A stretch of DNA of 64,000 bases from Nymphaea colorata (GCF_008831285.2 NC_045150.1:8258001-8322000); one strand, 5' to 3'; positions 45,971 to 59,100 are shown, numbered from the stretch's first letter. Notes: generated from the sequence alone by a model not told the origin. Program-made: numbers and translations.

Positions 45971-46018
45971 GAGGTAGAGAAGTCCAAAAATAACAACAAT
46001 TAGTACTCACAAGATCAA

Positions 46019-46531
46019 CTAGTTAAAAAAAAACATTGAAAAAATTAAAAAAATTTAATCGTGCAATGTATTATTTAGATTTGAGTTCAGTTTAGTCTCA
46101 CCCAAATCCGAAGTTAGACTGATTGGTCCGCCCCTAAAAGAAATTATGACTATAAAAATAATATAATATTCTATAAAGTTTATAACATTTGAGGAGTTGG
46201 ACTCTAAACATTGAGATCCTAACTTTCTTTATAAGTTCAACGTTTTTAATCTAATCCTCGATGGAAGCGATATGACTCTTCTTTTCATTCAATAGCAGTG
46301 GTAGTTGTGTTCTCGATATCGCAAAAGTCCCGTTTGTCCCCACATTTTTAGTTAACTTTGTTTGGTAGGTTGTCTCTCTCTCGAAGCATTTGGTGTTTGT
46401 AGCAGTAAAAAAGTTAAATATACGAGACACCATTATTGTGGTCATTGGTTTTCACGTTACGTAACCAAAATGCGATTGTTTGCAAACATGCAGTCATGGT
46501 AAATATTTGAATTGTACATCAAACTTTTGTG
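46019..46531. other. Short unique spacer right of the array
   Basis: AT-rich DNA between the last array base and the start of the right-hand duplicated block. It contains 'gattggtccgcccctaaaag' (about 46120), similar to edges of dispersed plant repeats. No gene was recognised. Confidence 0.5.
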
Positions 46532-49500
46532 TACATTTTTTTTTTGTGGTAACTAATAAAAGTGTTCAACTAACATGTAAAAAGCTAATGTATTCTTCCA
46601 CAATTTGGTTTTAGTACTATAGTGATAAGGATCAACACTTGCATAAAAGAAAAGGGAGGGGATGGCAATTGGCCTATATATATATATATATATATATGAA
46701 AAGTGAACCCTGACTCTGGTTCTGCTATAACATGGGGACATCAAAATTTGATCGTCCATCATTCTTGATGGACGGCTGTTTTTTTTTGTCACTCTTTTGC
46801 CATCATTGCACGATGGAGGAAGAAGATGAAGGGAGGAGGAGGAAGTCTTCCCCCCCACCGCTGCAGTGGCCGGCACGCTGTCGCCGGTGCTGCCCAAGTG
46901 GGAGAATTTCATCCCCCCATGCCTGCCATTCAGCGGGCGGCATGGGGGAGAACGAAATCCCCCAAACCTCTACCCACAATGGGAAGAGGCAGGCGGCTCC
47001 CCCTGTCGCCGCCGGTGACGTGAATGCCGCCTGACAGAGGCGTCAGCATCGAAGGGGGAGCCGCCGAGCGGCTTCATTGCCGTCACCGGAAGGCCGATGC
47101 CCGAAGTCGCCTCGATGCTGTCCTGCAGATCCACTGGCGACGGCAGCCACCCGGCTACTCGTTTTTTGTTCGTACACAATCAACGGAGGCCTCCCCGAGA
47201 GAGAGAGGGAGAGTATGGGAAGGAGAAGGGATCGACGGCTCTGGTTTGATGTTCTGAAAAATGTATAGATAACTTAGAGTCGAGATTTAGGGAATATATA
47301 AATAAATAAATATTATATATATCTACATATATATGTTTTCATAAGTTATGTTTTGTAGCATATGAATTCAATAACAACACACAATCTTAGAAGTTTCGCA
47401 ATTCATGAACAGCAGCACGTGTTGTTGATGTTTCATGACTTTGTCAAAATGTAATATTTAAGAACCAAGTCTTTTGTATGATTAAGCATTACATTAACCA
47501 TTTTAAAATCTGAATTCTTTTAGACAATATGAATGTATTGATGTTTTACGGTCTCATTAATTAGATGTTTTAATAGTTGGTTGTTATAGACATAAAAATA
47601 TATGTTATTGCGGTTCACATTGTTTTTATTAAGTTATAACGTGACGGAAATGAAGCTTAGGTATTAAGGTTTTGACTTTAATGTTTAAAATTTGACCTCC
47701 AAATACCAAGATAAGAGAACTTTTACTCTCAATCAATTCCGACAATCATGTGCTCAACAAGTCAAACGCCTTTTAATACACATTTTTAAACTATGGCTGG
47801 ATTTGTCTTATATGGTGTTTCTAACTAAGATAATAAATACATAAGATCCCATTTCAGGAAAGCTAGAACGGTATAAAGGTATGATCTTAAAGGTTTTATA
47901 AGGTTTCACATAAGTAAACATCAAGTACAAATACACGAGTTGTTATTTGTCTTAGCCATTGTTTTGTTAATATATTTTAAACTCAATTACTCACAAACAC
48001 ATATTAATTGCACATGTTTGAATAATGCACCAAACTTTTATATTATGCATACTCTTTAACTTTAGATTTTTATTGACTAATAACATAAGGTTAATACACC
48101 TATAGAAGCCTGCAAGTTTTCCACTTGCATGTAGTAAAACTAATATAATGGTTGCCTGACCAAGTTTAGAGCATTAATGAAGCTTTAAGTTTGTGACATA
48201 AAAGAAACCTGAGTTAAAAAACCATCGGTTGCTCTCACCATAAGCCAAAACATGCTTAACTATTTCGAATTGGAGATATTAATTATTAAGATTATAGTTG
48301 TTGAAAATGTGGCTAAATATCGTTATCAATGTATGGGTTTCTATGCTACAAAAAAAAAAAAAATTGAAAGTCTGAAGCGATAAAGCCTATCACTTATAAG
48401 TTATTACAAAGCTCGTGCCATCCTTGCTAAAATGTGTCTTTTACCAATTAAGAACGTATTATTATGTGATTAGAGGTAAAATAGTAAGGTAAACTCTTTT
48501 ATCATGTATAAAATCTTCATGGTATGAGATTTGCTATGATTGAACATTCATTTCTCTTGCAAGCAAAAATTTATTTGATGAACCGTTCGCAAATATTCTA
48601 AGAATTGAAAAAACAGTGATTCTTTAATAAATAAGATTCAACAATAAGTACCCTTACCACAAATCCCACATATTTCAAAGTAGTTGGCAAAAATTTTTGA
48701 CACTATGTTCTGTTTCTTTATTATATAAAGCAAAGAAAGATACAATGAACTAAAATGAAACTTCAGCTAGTTTGATTTTTGTGAGCATTACTCTTTTCCG
48801 GCATCTTTCTCCAAGGTAAGTTGTTAACCGCCGGTGAAAAAAAAAAACAACAAAAAGAAAAAAAAAACAGCTTAATTACTTGGGACTTGTTTCGTTTATC
48901 GTTGTTACTTTTTTTTTTTACAGTTTCTTCTGCCTTGATGTTTATACAATCATTTTTAACAATTAGCATCTGATTCTGATCCAGGCTGACTTTGCGCAAA
49001 CAGACAGCTACCGGATTCCACGCGGAAAAACGACTCCCGAAAGCACTGGTTTCACAAACATCTATATGCATTTACAAGTAGCAAAAAAAGGAAGAAATTA
49101 AGAGTACTCATAAGGCTAGTTTTCTAATATATATTACATATATTTTTGTCGAATCTTAGGAATTCAGTCCAAATGAAAGGAGCTTACAACTGGAACTATT
49201 TTGTTGCCATCACCGTCAACGAGTGGACTTCAAAGAAGCAGTGGAAGACATCAGCGTCGATGGCAACCATCCGCCATTGTCGTTTTTGAAACAACGGATC
49301 TTGAACCAAGCAGGCATTAGTCGGATAACGAAAGTTCCTCTTTTATCGAGTCAAAAGAACTTCAAGTAAAATAATAAACTAATATTAAAGGGGTGCAAAT
49401 CAATGCCTCTCACCTTGTCGGTACTGTATGTTCACACCCATGGTTGCATCAAAACGGCGGGTCTACGCGACGTTCGGAAGCATAAAGATCTTCCCACGAA

Positions 49501-50119
49501 CGCCTCTCTATCTCTCCTCGGGCGATCTGCGGAGTCTGACCACCCCCCAGATCTGATCGAACCAACCGCTGCGTGCCAACTATATCTCGGGTCAACCTGT
49601 TCTTTTATTTCGTCCTCCGACGTTCTCTGTTCGTGCTTTGGTAGTCATCATTGGATTGCAGAACAAGGAGGGTGATTCAGAGGTCCCCGTTGATTGATAC
49701 TGACAATTGATCTTGTCGGTTCGGATGGTTGGTTATCCTTTCCTTTTTTGTTTATGGGAGATTTCTTGGCCTGGTTGGTGACCGACGAAAAGGTGGGATT
49801 TGGTTTTCGGTAGCTGGTAGGCCTGAATTTGGTGTTAGTGAAGATGGGCACCTCTGATTGGTTCCTCTTAACGTTGCTTGATGTGGAGTTGGGCGTTTCC
49901 AGGACATGGATTCAGTAATCGATTATGCTCGACGGAATTATTGTAATTATGGCAACCATTCGGATAGGATGCTCTGTCTCGATTAGTTCGACTATATTAT
50001 GATTGTTCATTTTTGAGTGGCGACTGGTGAGTGGTTGCCTGGGACGTCCGCGACAGCGAGAGAGAGGCCAATGGGAGAAGGCAGTCACGTGGATGCGGAG
50101 AAGAATGAAGAGTGTGAAG
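46532..50119 (+). repeat. Right copy of the duplicated promoter/5' block
   Basis: Counterpart of 24742-28852, containing the upstream region and the first coding bases of the intact transporter gene. Unlike the left copy, it holds a full-length TIR-like insertion (46708-47292) and lacks the tandem expansion seen at 27206-27386. A 90-codon open frame (49403-49675) is conserved between the copies; the left copy ends after 77 codons. It may be an upstream ORF or chance. Confidence 0.85.
46708..47292. mobile_element. Non-autonomous TIR element, possibly Pack-MULE-like (tentative)
   Basis: Left end CCCTGACTCTGGTTCTGC and right end ...TTAGAGTCGAGATTTAGGG are imperfect inverted repeats. Inner matches ('acatcaaaa' with 'tttgatgt') extend the similarity to about 55 bases. 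The element is GC-rich inside, with CCGCCGAGCGGC and CACCGGCGACGG-like motifs resembling captured coding sequence, and sits within TA-rich flanks. Only its right half is present in the left duplicated block (about 25370-25656). No transposase was seen. Confidence 0.4.
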
Positions 50120-53100
50120 ATAGAGGAGCAAGGTCGGAAACCGCTGTGCCGGTTCTCCGAAAGGAGCCATCCTTCTCGAGGTGGTGCGGTGAAGTTGGGG
50201 CGGATGGTTCCGCAGAGTCGAGCGATCGGTCGAAGAACGGCCTAGAGGATGGTGATTTTGAGCTGCCATTGCCTCTGGTAGATGGGAATGAAAGTGGGGT
50301 TTCAGATAGTGACAGAAGAAACTCGGTTGAGATCGATCACTTGGATAAAAGATCTAACAGTTTCCGGCAGAGAAGCATCCATTTGAACGGTGGCCTGATG
50401 GGAGAGGACTCAATGAGTGCAGGAAACTCGGGTTCACCACGTAATAACGATGATATTGCTGGAAACGGGAAGAAATTTTCTTCGTTTTATGTTGAAAATG
50501 AGAGCAGTAGTAGGTCAGGGAGTCCACGGCTATGGGTTACACCCCCTAGAGATAGGATTTTTTCTGATTTCAAGGTTGAGAACGATGATTCAAAAGGTAC
50601 AAGTGAAACGAGCATTTCCGCAGCAACGGTTATTAGAACGTTGCTCCTTATACTTGTGTGGTATACTTTCAGCACATGTTTGACACTGTAAGTGAAGAGG
50701 TCTACTAGGTTCCACATCTGATGATTTGTCATAGAGCTCCTTTATTAGTTGTGTTAACTGAACGTGGATGTTCTCTGATAGGTACAACAAAACTCTCTTG
50801 GGAGATCACTTGGGCAAATTCCCTGCTCCATTCCTCATGAACACGGTCCACTTTACAATGCAAGCTGTTTTGTCAAAGGCTATTCTATGGTTCTGGTCTG
50901 AGAGATTCGAAAATAATGGAATCATGTCTTGGAGGGACTACTTCATAAGGGGTAAGAAAGCTTGCGTGTATTTCCTTTCTCACGGATTCCATCTCTATTC
51001 CTTTGCCTGGGAATTTCATGCTTACTAAAGTTGTATACTTGCCTTCTTTATATCATCTTGTTGAATTAGTCCAATAAGGACAGTAAGTAATCCTTTGTTT
51101 ATTTAGAAAAGGTATGTTCACAATGACATGCCTGTCTAACATGAAACATTCTGCATACTTATTCACTCAGGAGTTTTACTATGGTGTTATTTGTTTTGCT
51201 AAATCATGGTGTAATATGGTGGAAAGCCTAGATTGTTTTTCACTTCTAGAAGAAAGGGCTTCTGGCCGTGCCATGTGAAAACTTAGTTATGGCCTTACAT
51301 TGTTAGAGGCCAGTACTGGGCAGCTTAACATCTCTACCCCTTTGGTACTGTGAAGATAGTCTTTGATCTGGTTTGTATTGCGACATACACCATAGAGGAT
51401 TATTATGGACATCATGACGCTTATTGGAATTTCAGGATATGTTGAGAACGGTGTCTGCTTAGTAATGCTTGTGACCTTGCTTACCATTGCAAAATTGACC
51501 GATAGGAATGCTATGGTGGGTTAAACATGGAAGTCTTTTCCTCTGTTCCACCTCAGTCTGTTTTCATCCCTCTAGACATTTATCAACTACATTGTCTCCA
51601 TGAATCAAGGGTAGAGTTGCCAACCCTGCATGGGTTTGATTAAAACATGTAAGCAAAACAATAACTAGGCTTCTAGTTCATAATGTCCCGAATTGATAAT
51701 TTGGACTCCATAGTGGGAAAGGAGCTGCCTAAACATGCTTGCATATAATTTTTTATTTCAACATTTTTACAGACCTGTACATGTTGAAGCTGAATCATCT
51801 TAACTGTTTTGCTCAGCTTCTTAAATTTATTTGACAATCCGTCACACTTACATAAGGATGTTTGGCCTTTGACTTCATTTATTTTTCCCTTATTGAGTTT
51901 AAAAGTACTAATTTTATTACTTCTAAGTGGTTCCAGCCAATAAGGCCATTATGCTTAGTGATTAAGAACCTAGGAGTTAATGTCACATGTGACATGCCTA
52001 GCAATTATGAACCTGTCTGGTATCAACTGACATCTTTGATGAGATTTCTTCGTTTGTTACTGAAAAGAAATAAAGTTATAAACTACTACTATTTGAGTGG
52101 TTATTAGTTATTACCTTTTCTACATTTAAGCCATCAGTCCACTTTTTCTTGCATGCATGTACATGTCTGTGTGTGTTGTGGATTGGTCTGAAAGTAAAAT
52201 GTGCAATCAGTTGATTCACATTACTTGGCATTGGTTCCTAATTGTCACATTGACTTCTCTGATTGCAAATCATCATTGTTATTCACTTGATTGTGTTCTC
52301 TTTGTAGTTGTGCCAACTGCTCTTGGGACTGCACTGGACATAAATTTAAGCAATGCATCCCTTGTTTTCATATCTGTGACGTTTGCTACTATGGTGACTC
52401 TCTATTTCTTTCTTTCTACATATAAAGACATATAATGATGTCTAATTAACATTTCCTGTGTACTGAAGACTCGTTTTACTTTCTTGTGCAGTGTAAATCT
52501 GCTGCTCCAGTTTTTCTTCTGTTGTTCGCTTTTGCATTCAAGTAAGTGAGTTTCTTTGGGAGAATGATTCCTTTTTTAGTTTCCACAAATTGGATATTAT
52601 GCAACATTTGGTCCAGCAGCTTTTATTCTTCTTGCTTTCGATAGATCCAGAAAGCATTATGTGATGTGCCATTTAAAGGAATGTTTATTCCCCCCCATTA
52701 TTTATGCAGAGGATAAAAGGAAAGGTAGTTTCGAATGTTTTTTTTTCTGTGGATTTGGGGATGATGGGATTGTCGCCGGGCTACTATGCTCTGCTATTTT
52801 AGATGTCAAGTGTTTCAGGGAAAGTGATTTCACATATCTGCATCTGAAATTCAAGAAAATGTGCCTGTAAAAGGTTGGTCTTACCTATTCGCTTTTTTGA
52901 AAATTGCCCTTATACATTTGAGAATGGAGATAACCTCATTGGCTTGGTTGGCTGGTGGCCATAAATTTCACCAAGTGTGCCTACATGTACTCCTCTATTT
53001 ATACTTGATTTCATTCTGTTTAGCTGTAGCAGCAACAAGAATATGGGTCCATTTATATGGATTGGGAAAAAGTTTGTCGGGTATTTGGGCCCATGGCCTC

Positions 53101-56100
53101 AATTGTTAATGTTATTGATGGAGCAACTAATCTTGAGTTTGCAGATTCTTCTTTCTTTCTGTCAGTACATTGTATCCATGCTTGATCAATAAGCTAAAGG
53201 AAGAATAGATCATTCCAGAGCAAAAATTCTTCTGGTGTCTCCAGAGTGGCTAAGCATGACATGTTTTTTATGTTTCATGATTAATTCCTCTCTACCTCTG
53301 TCAGCTTTGTATTACTCAATTTATAATTTTTTCTAGAGGATTGATCTGGTGCATTTATTGTCATGTTATATGTGAACATTATTATTGTCTGCGACTTTCC
53401 CTCCTATAGAAACTATTTTGTCATTGATCTGGGTCATCTAAATTTTTCCATTAATTTTTGAAGGTTGGAATCTCCAAGTATAAAGCTTTTTGGAATAATA
53501 TTCATAATCTCCACCGGCGTTCTCTTAACAGGTTGGTAGCTTATGCTGATGACACTGGATTCTACTTGTTTCCTAATACTTTGACTTATTAAAATGTAAT
53601 TTAGTCTCCATTTGTCCTTTAAGCATCATCTGTTTACTTCACTTGAATGCTATGGTGGTGCTATGTATTAGGTGATTCCCTACTCATCAAATCTCAGCCG
53701 AAATTGCACCTAAGAAAATTGTTTTGTTATTTATTTTTTGAGCATTTAGACTTTTATTTTACTTTAATAACTATTTTATTTATTCTTAGAAGGACCTAAT
53801 GACCCTTGGTATTTCCCAAGAAAATGTTGCTTAAATTCGTCCAAAAAAAAATCATTATTATGAGGTTTACGTTTATAACTGGACAGGATCTCGATAGAAT
53901 TTGTTAGAGAATTAGCATGTCTATTAATATTTAAAGGTTTGACAGCTTGTTCTGAGCTTCTCATAAAATTTTTACTCGTTGTCATCAGATAAAGTCTGTT
54001 GCTAATTTTTGCAAGTACATGTTCCGGCCATGTAAAAATTGTGTGTCTGATAATAAACAAAAAAAATTGTTAGTCTGATCATTGTCTAATTGGATCCATA
54101 TAAAATTGTTGTCTTAGGTTAGCTTGATACTTACTAACATTTTGTTTTGCATTGCTAGATTCCTACCAATTTGTCTGTCTGATAATAAATCATTGTTTTG
54201 CATTCTTAGGTTCCTACCTATTTTGGTGTCAAGAAACCTATTTTTTTTTCTTTTTGTCAAGTTGCCTGAATGAGTCTGCTTTTTTCTCTTTTGTCACACG
54301 TGGCAATTTTTCTGGAGCTTTGCAGTGGCAAAAGAAACAGAGTTTGAGTTTTGGGGATTTCTTTTTGTCATGCTTGCTGCTGTCATGTCAGGATTCCGTT
54401 GGTCAATGACTCAGATTCTTTTACAGGTAACTGTTTCTGGATGTGTGCTTGTACTTCCATATCCGTTGGCTTTGGATCACACTTAATCATCGGCTGATGG
54501 GTTGGTCTGAATGTTTGTTAATGAGATTTTCATAGTTTAATGTAATTGTAGGAGTATCTTTGTATCAAGACAATGGCTGTGTCATAGGATAATAGTGGAA
54601 CTTGTATCTTGAATAATTTTCCAAGGTGAAATCTTGATCCAAGGTAATAGGAAAGAAGTTCAGTTTCTCTTACCATATCAGACAAGAGATGTGAAAAAAG
54701 AAAGTTTTATGAACGATTTAAAGTGTGAGGGGGAATGAGGAATCCTCCTTTGGCCCTAGCTCCTTGATTCTAATGATTTGCATTTCTTTTTTCTCCCTAC
54801 TATTTCAAGCCAGACTGTTTCATACTTTATATATATTGTTTATACTTCTCTTATATTATGTGCTTTTCATCATTGCTAAAATTTCTTACCTGCCAGCACA
54901 ATTATCATGCTTGTCATGATGCAATGATCACATGATCAACAGTTCTTGTGACCACTTTCTTCATCATTAACGTTCATGACTGTCACCGATCATAGTTTCA
55001 CCACTATTTCCAGCTTTACGACCAGATCACAACCATGTCCCAGTACCATCATCATGATCAGCACAATGGATTATCTTCACTAGCTTCAATCACTTTCGTA
55101 GGTCTCATTTCTAACAGCCGTTGGCATAGGGCATGAATAATGTGGGTTTAGCTTAGATTTCAACGTTTGGATTTGGGGTAAGGGCCGACTCCATTAGGGT
55201 TTCCTTTGAAGGGAAAGGGGGTTTCTTGTATATAAGGTCTCCAACTCAATGCTCGACACAAGTGAAACAAAATTATATGTGAATTGGTATTGCATGTGGT
55301 AAAGATTTATTTCAAGTAATATGAAACGAGATACCCGAATCGAGAAGCCAAGAGCACATACTTGGAGTATGGATGTTGTGGCTTCTAGGTTGGATCTTTA
55401 ATGAGGGGTTGAAGGGCCTAAGCAGTTGAGCCATTGACGAAGCTCCAGCAATTAGATGGTCCTTCCACCTTGTTGGGTTGAAAAGTAGTAGACAAGCCGA
55501 CCATCTTCCATGATTTTATGTTGCTATTTGCTTAGACCTTGTAATTTGTTGAAGGGAAGTGATTCATAAGCTTTATTATTGTTTCTTGGTTGTGAAGCTG
55601 CAAATATTCCATCTTTTTAATGATTGATTTCCTTTAAGCGTGATGGTACTTCTAGGACATTTCTTTCTTTAGTTCAATTATTGTCTCCTCTCCACTTGGT
55701 TTCTTAAGAATATCTTCAAGTGGAGGGGTAAGAGAGGATAATGAAGTAGATTGCTCAAATTCAGTTAGAAGCCTATTGAGAAAGTTGAAGAAGTGTTCTT
55801 CTTCAAGTTATCTTGGTGCATTTCAATGGCTTATCCTTGCCATTTCGGTTCAGAAAGAGCTAATACATCCCAAATGAATGACAATTTGGTGAAATTTTTC
55901 CTTATGGTCGTCTTTCCTTGTTGAAAATTTTGAGCTCTATTTTGAAAGTAGAATTTGTGAGACTTATCTCCTGAGGCATACATCCTCTTGAAATATTCCT
56001 TGGTTTGGTTTACCTTATTGAACTTCAATATATTTACATTCATCCTTGGCTTTGTGGTGCAAAGATCCATGCAGTGTTATTAGAGGTGCACACCTCAAGG

Positions 56101-59100
56101 CATGAGGCATGCGCCTCATTGCTCATCACATGTGTTTGGGTGATGTGTGGCTTCCTTGAGGTGAGCGCCTCATCCTAGTGATGCCTACACCTTTGACAGA
56201 TACGCGAGGCATGTGCCTGCTTAACTGGATCATCAAAGATCAGGAAAAATTTAAAAGAAAATTAGAGAAACAAGAAAAGACGAAAAGGAAGAGAAGAAAG
56301 CAAAACCTACTATTGGAGATCAAGTTTGGCCAATTCACTAGGACTGCTCAGTTTCTCCTGAGCCATTCTTATGCATAAAACTATCCAAAAGAACAGTTCC
56401 TCCCTTCTTCTCCTCTCCTTGTTTCTCTTCTCTGCAACTAGAAAAAAGAGAGAGAAAGTGACTGGGTGGTCCTCCTCTCTTTTCCTCTCCTTACTCAGTC
56501 AACATCTCTCGTAATTCAATAATCAGTCAGTCATCTCCTCTATCTTCCAAACTCTCCCCCTTTCATCTGCAGAGCCTAACGAAACCCCCTTCCAGGGGCC
56601 TGTCAATCCTAGGGAATCTCTCCATCTCTATTGCTCAGGTCTCTCTCTCTCTCTCTAAATTAGGACCTTCGACCCTGCCATGGCAGCCGGCAGCCTTGCC
56701 TCTCTCTCCATGATTTGCGATCAACACATCTACCTTTTTATATATTTTATTTCATATAGTCATTTTTTTGTTTGACATATTTTTGCTTTTGTTTACTTTT
56801 TTCTGAGCAGCATGGTAGTCTTTAGCTAATGTTGGATTAAATCGGTGAACGTTGGATTTAATGAAAGTTGTATGTTGGATGAAATCATGGAATTTAGTAA
56901 ATGTTAGATAAAAGCATAGAATTTAGTGAATTTACTGAACTTGTAAACATTGGATGAAATAGGTGCTCTGCTCTCAAAAGTATGTTGTTTAAATAAAATA
57001 AAGTAATGTTTTTTTTTCCATCTGCAAATACTTATAAAGTATTAAATGTTTCACAATGTTTGATGTAAAATTGTAGATAAAGACTAATTAACTGTTATGT
57101 CTACACAACAAATGGCAGAATAGTGTCATTGTTTCATTTCTGATTTTGGCGTGAGGAAAAAATACTTTTTGCTTGTTTCTTATTTTTTATATTATCTTTG
57201 CGGATATTATATACTAGGCAATTTCTGTTTTGAAACATATGCTTCACTGTGTGTCGCTTGGCTATTCCTCGCTTCACAGGCTTAGTGCTTCGCTTTCCCT
57301 CGTCGCACTTAACAACGTTGGATCCATGAGAGAATCTTAACAGTAAACACGCTTCATCTCCCATTTATCATGTTTCTTGTAGTCATTAAGTGTGTTCTTC
57401 CTTTTCTTACCTTCAAAATTTTCCAATTCTCCATTCTCAACTTTGGTGAGATTGGATTCAGGGTTGGGAATGGTACCTTTAACATAACTCCAATGCCCTT
57501 TGCTTTTGATGCGAGCTTCCAAATTTCTTCCCCAACTAAATAGTTGGAACAATTGAGCCTAAACCCAAGAGAGAAGTGACAGTATTTTTCAGCCATGCTA
57601 GCTCCAACTGAGAAAATAAATGGCAAAAAAAACTCCTTATGAAAGAATCTTCAAAGTCTCTTGACTGGTGCACTCTATGAGGCCACAATACTGCCTTCTA
57701 CAAGCCTTGATTAAACTGTTAGTAACCGAGCTCTGATACCATGTAAAAATCTCCTGATGGTTACTAGATCATGCCACAACAGAAGGCATCAAAAGTTTCA
57801 ATGGAACAAGAATCCAGACAGCACAAAGGCACAGGTAAGTGCATAAAGGCACTAAAAATTGTAAAAAAGAACTTATTAATGTTGACAAAATGTTTAGACA
57901 AGCATTGGCCTTGAGAGGGAGAAATTCCTCCTATATATACAGTATAGAGGGACTGAACTAGCTGTTGTGTTGGGCCAACCCAACAGCTAGAAATCTAGCC
58001 ATTGTGACTGCTCAACAATTGGGCAAGTCTGGTGAAAGGCTATTGCTGACAAGGAATAAAAGCGGAAAAAAGTAAATACGCAAGGCACTGGGGAAAAACA
58101 AAAAAGAGAAAAAGGGAAATGCAACAAGAAGTTTATGTACAATGAAGTATGATATACACTAGCATAGGAGTATATGCACATGGAGATTGGAGATCACTTT
58201 TATCAAGGGATTTCGTGGGGGTACCTCCCCCTCTCTCTCTCTCCCTCCTTTTGCTTGTTTTTTTGTGCTTATTGTGCAGAAAAAAGTGCTGACTGTGTTA
58301 GTTAAAAGGAGGAAACTAACACACTTGAAGTAACTGTGTCTCTCGGTCGTTGAAATCACCATTTCCTTCCTTTACTAGCACATGTGGCCCACAATTTATG
58401 GTCATTAGCTGGTTAAAAATTTAACCTCTATCTGCCTCACTTTCCACCCATGGTTTAGCTAGTAAAGGTGCTGATCTTCTGGAGGGTACCTCACCATGTT
58501 GAGCATCACGATTAAGGTCTGAGGCCAATGGGTCAACAAGGGAAGAAGTGAATGTGAAGAGCCATATAAGTAAAACTCGTTTTGGAAAACCAGACTGACC
58601 ATCAAAATATGCTTTCAGAGATTTTTCATGAATCATGTTAGCCAATAGCATGAATTATAGGTGTTTGGTACTTTGGAAAACTAATTTTGAGCAACAAAAA
58701 AGTATCTACTTAGTTCTTACAGTCTAAATTTTAGCTCTGGTTCTTGCTAATATTAAGTATCCATTTAGATATTTATTTGTGTACTTTCATGATTGGCCTC
58801 TAACATTCAAAATGTTCTGCTTGTGCTTCGAAACGACGAATTCCAAAATTTGAAGAGGGAAGCTTATGGTGCGTAATCTTTCTTATCCCTTTGATTTTCC
58901 AAGTTTAGATGCTCTTTCAGCCTGCATATGTTTGTGTCTGCATGAGTGTGGCTGACAGTAACAAACTCTCTTGTATTTTAAATTGTTTTCCAGGGTTGAA
59001 GAATCCCATCACTTTGATGAGCTATGTCACTCCAGTTATGGCACTCGTTACTGCTCTGCTTTCCTTAATGTTTGATCCTTGGATTAACTTTAAGCAGAAC

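Larger units (their letters stand above)
28930..46018. repeat. Tandem array of ~910-bp units carrying type I MADS-box sequences
   Basis: About 19 units, some incomplete. A typical minus-strand unit runs as follows: MADS start codon, ~345-nt MADS frame, ~100 nt ending in 'gactcaagcattaatctt', a hydrophobic or acidic tail (depending on frame) made of a 51-bp minisatellite, and an inverted copy of the first ~18 MADS codons. A ~236-bp spacer then leads to the next MADS start. Successive minus-strand MADS starts are 31797, 32713, 33623, 34525, 35435, 36082, 36948, 37858, 39079, 39979, 40886, 41794, 42703, 43613, 44522 and 45426. Spacing is 900-916 except where deletions or a partial unit intervene. 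Two plus-strand units start at 29226 and 30164. Units are very similar throughout, so the array is recent or homogenised. It sits exactly between the two copies of the duplicated promoter block. Confidence 0.95.

Noticed and set aside
28930-46018. CRISPR-like or satellite-only interpretation of the array
   Set aside because: The repeat period is ~910 bp with coding content and no short repeat/spacer pattern. The MADS domain is recognisable, so it is a gene-derived array.
50017-50070. GTG-initiated extension of the transporter
   Set aside because: The ATG at 50071 is conserved in the duplicated left block at 28802; the extension has no supporting feature.
53776-54060. 94-codon minus-strand frame in transporter intron 5
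   Set aside because: Lies within an intron, antisense to the gene, with no recognisable domain.
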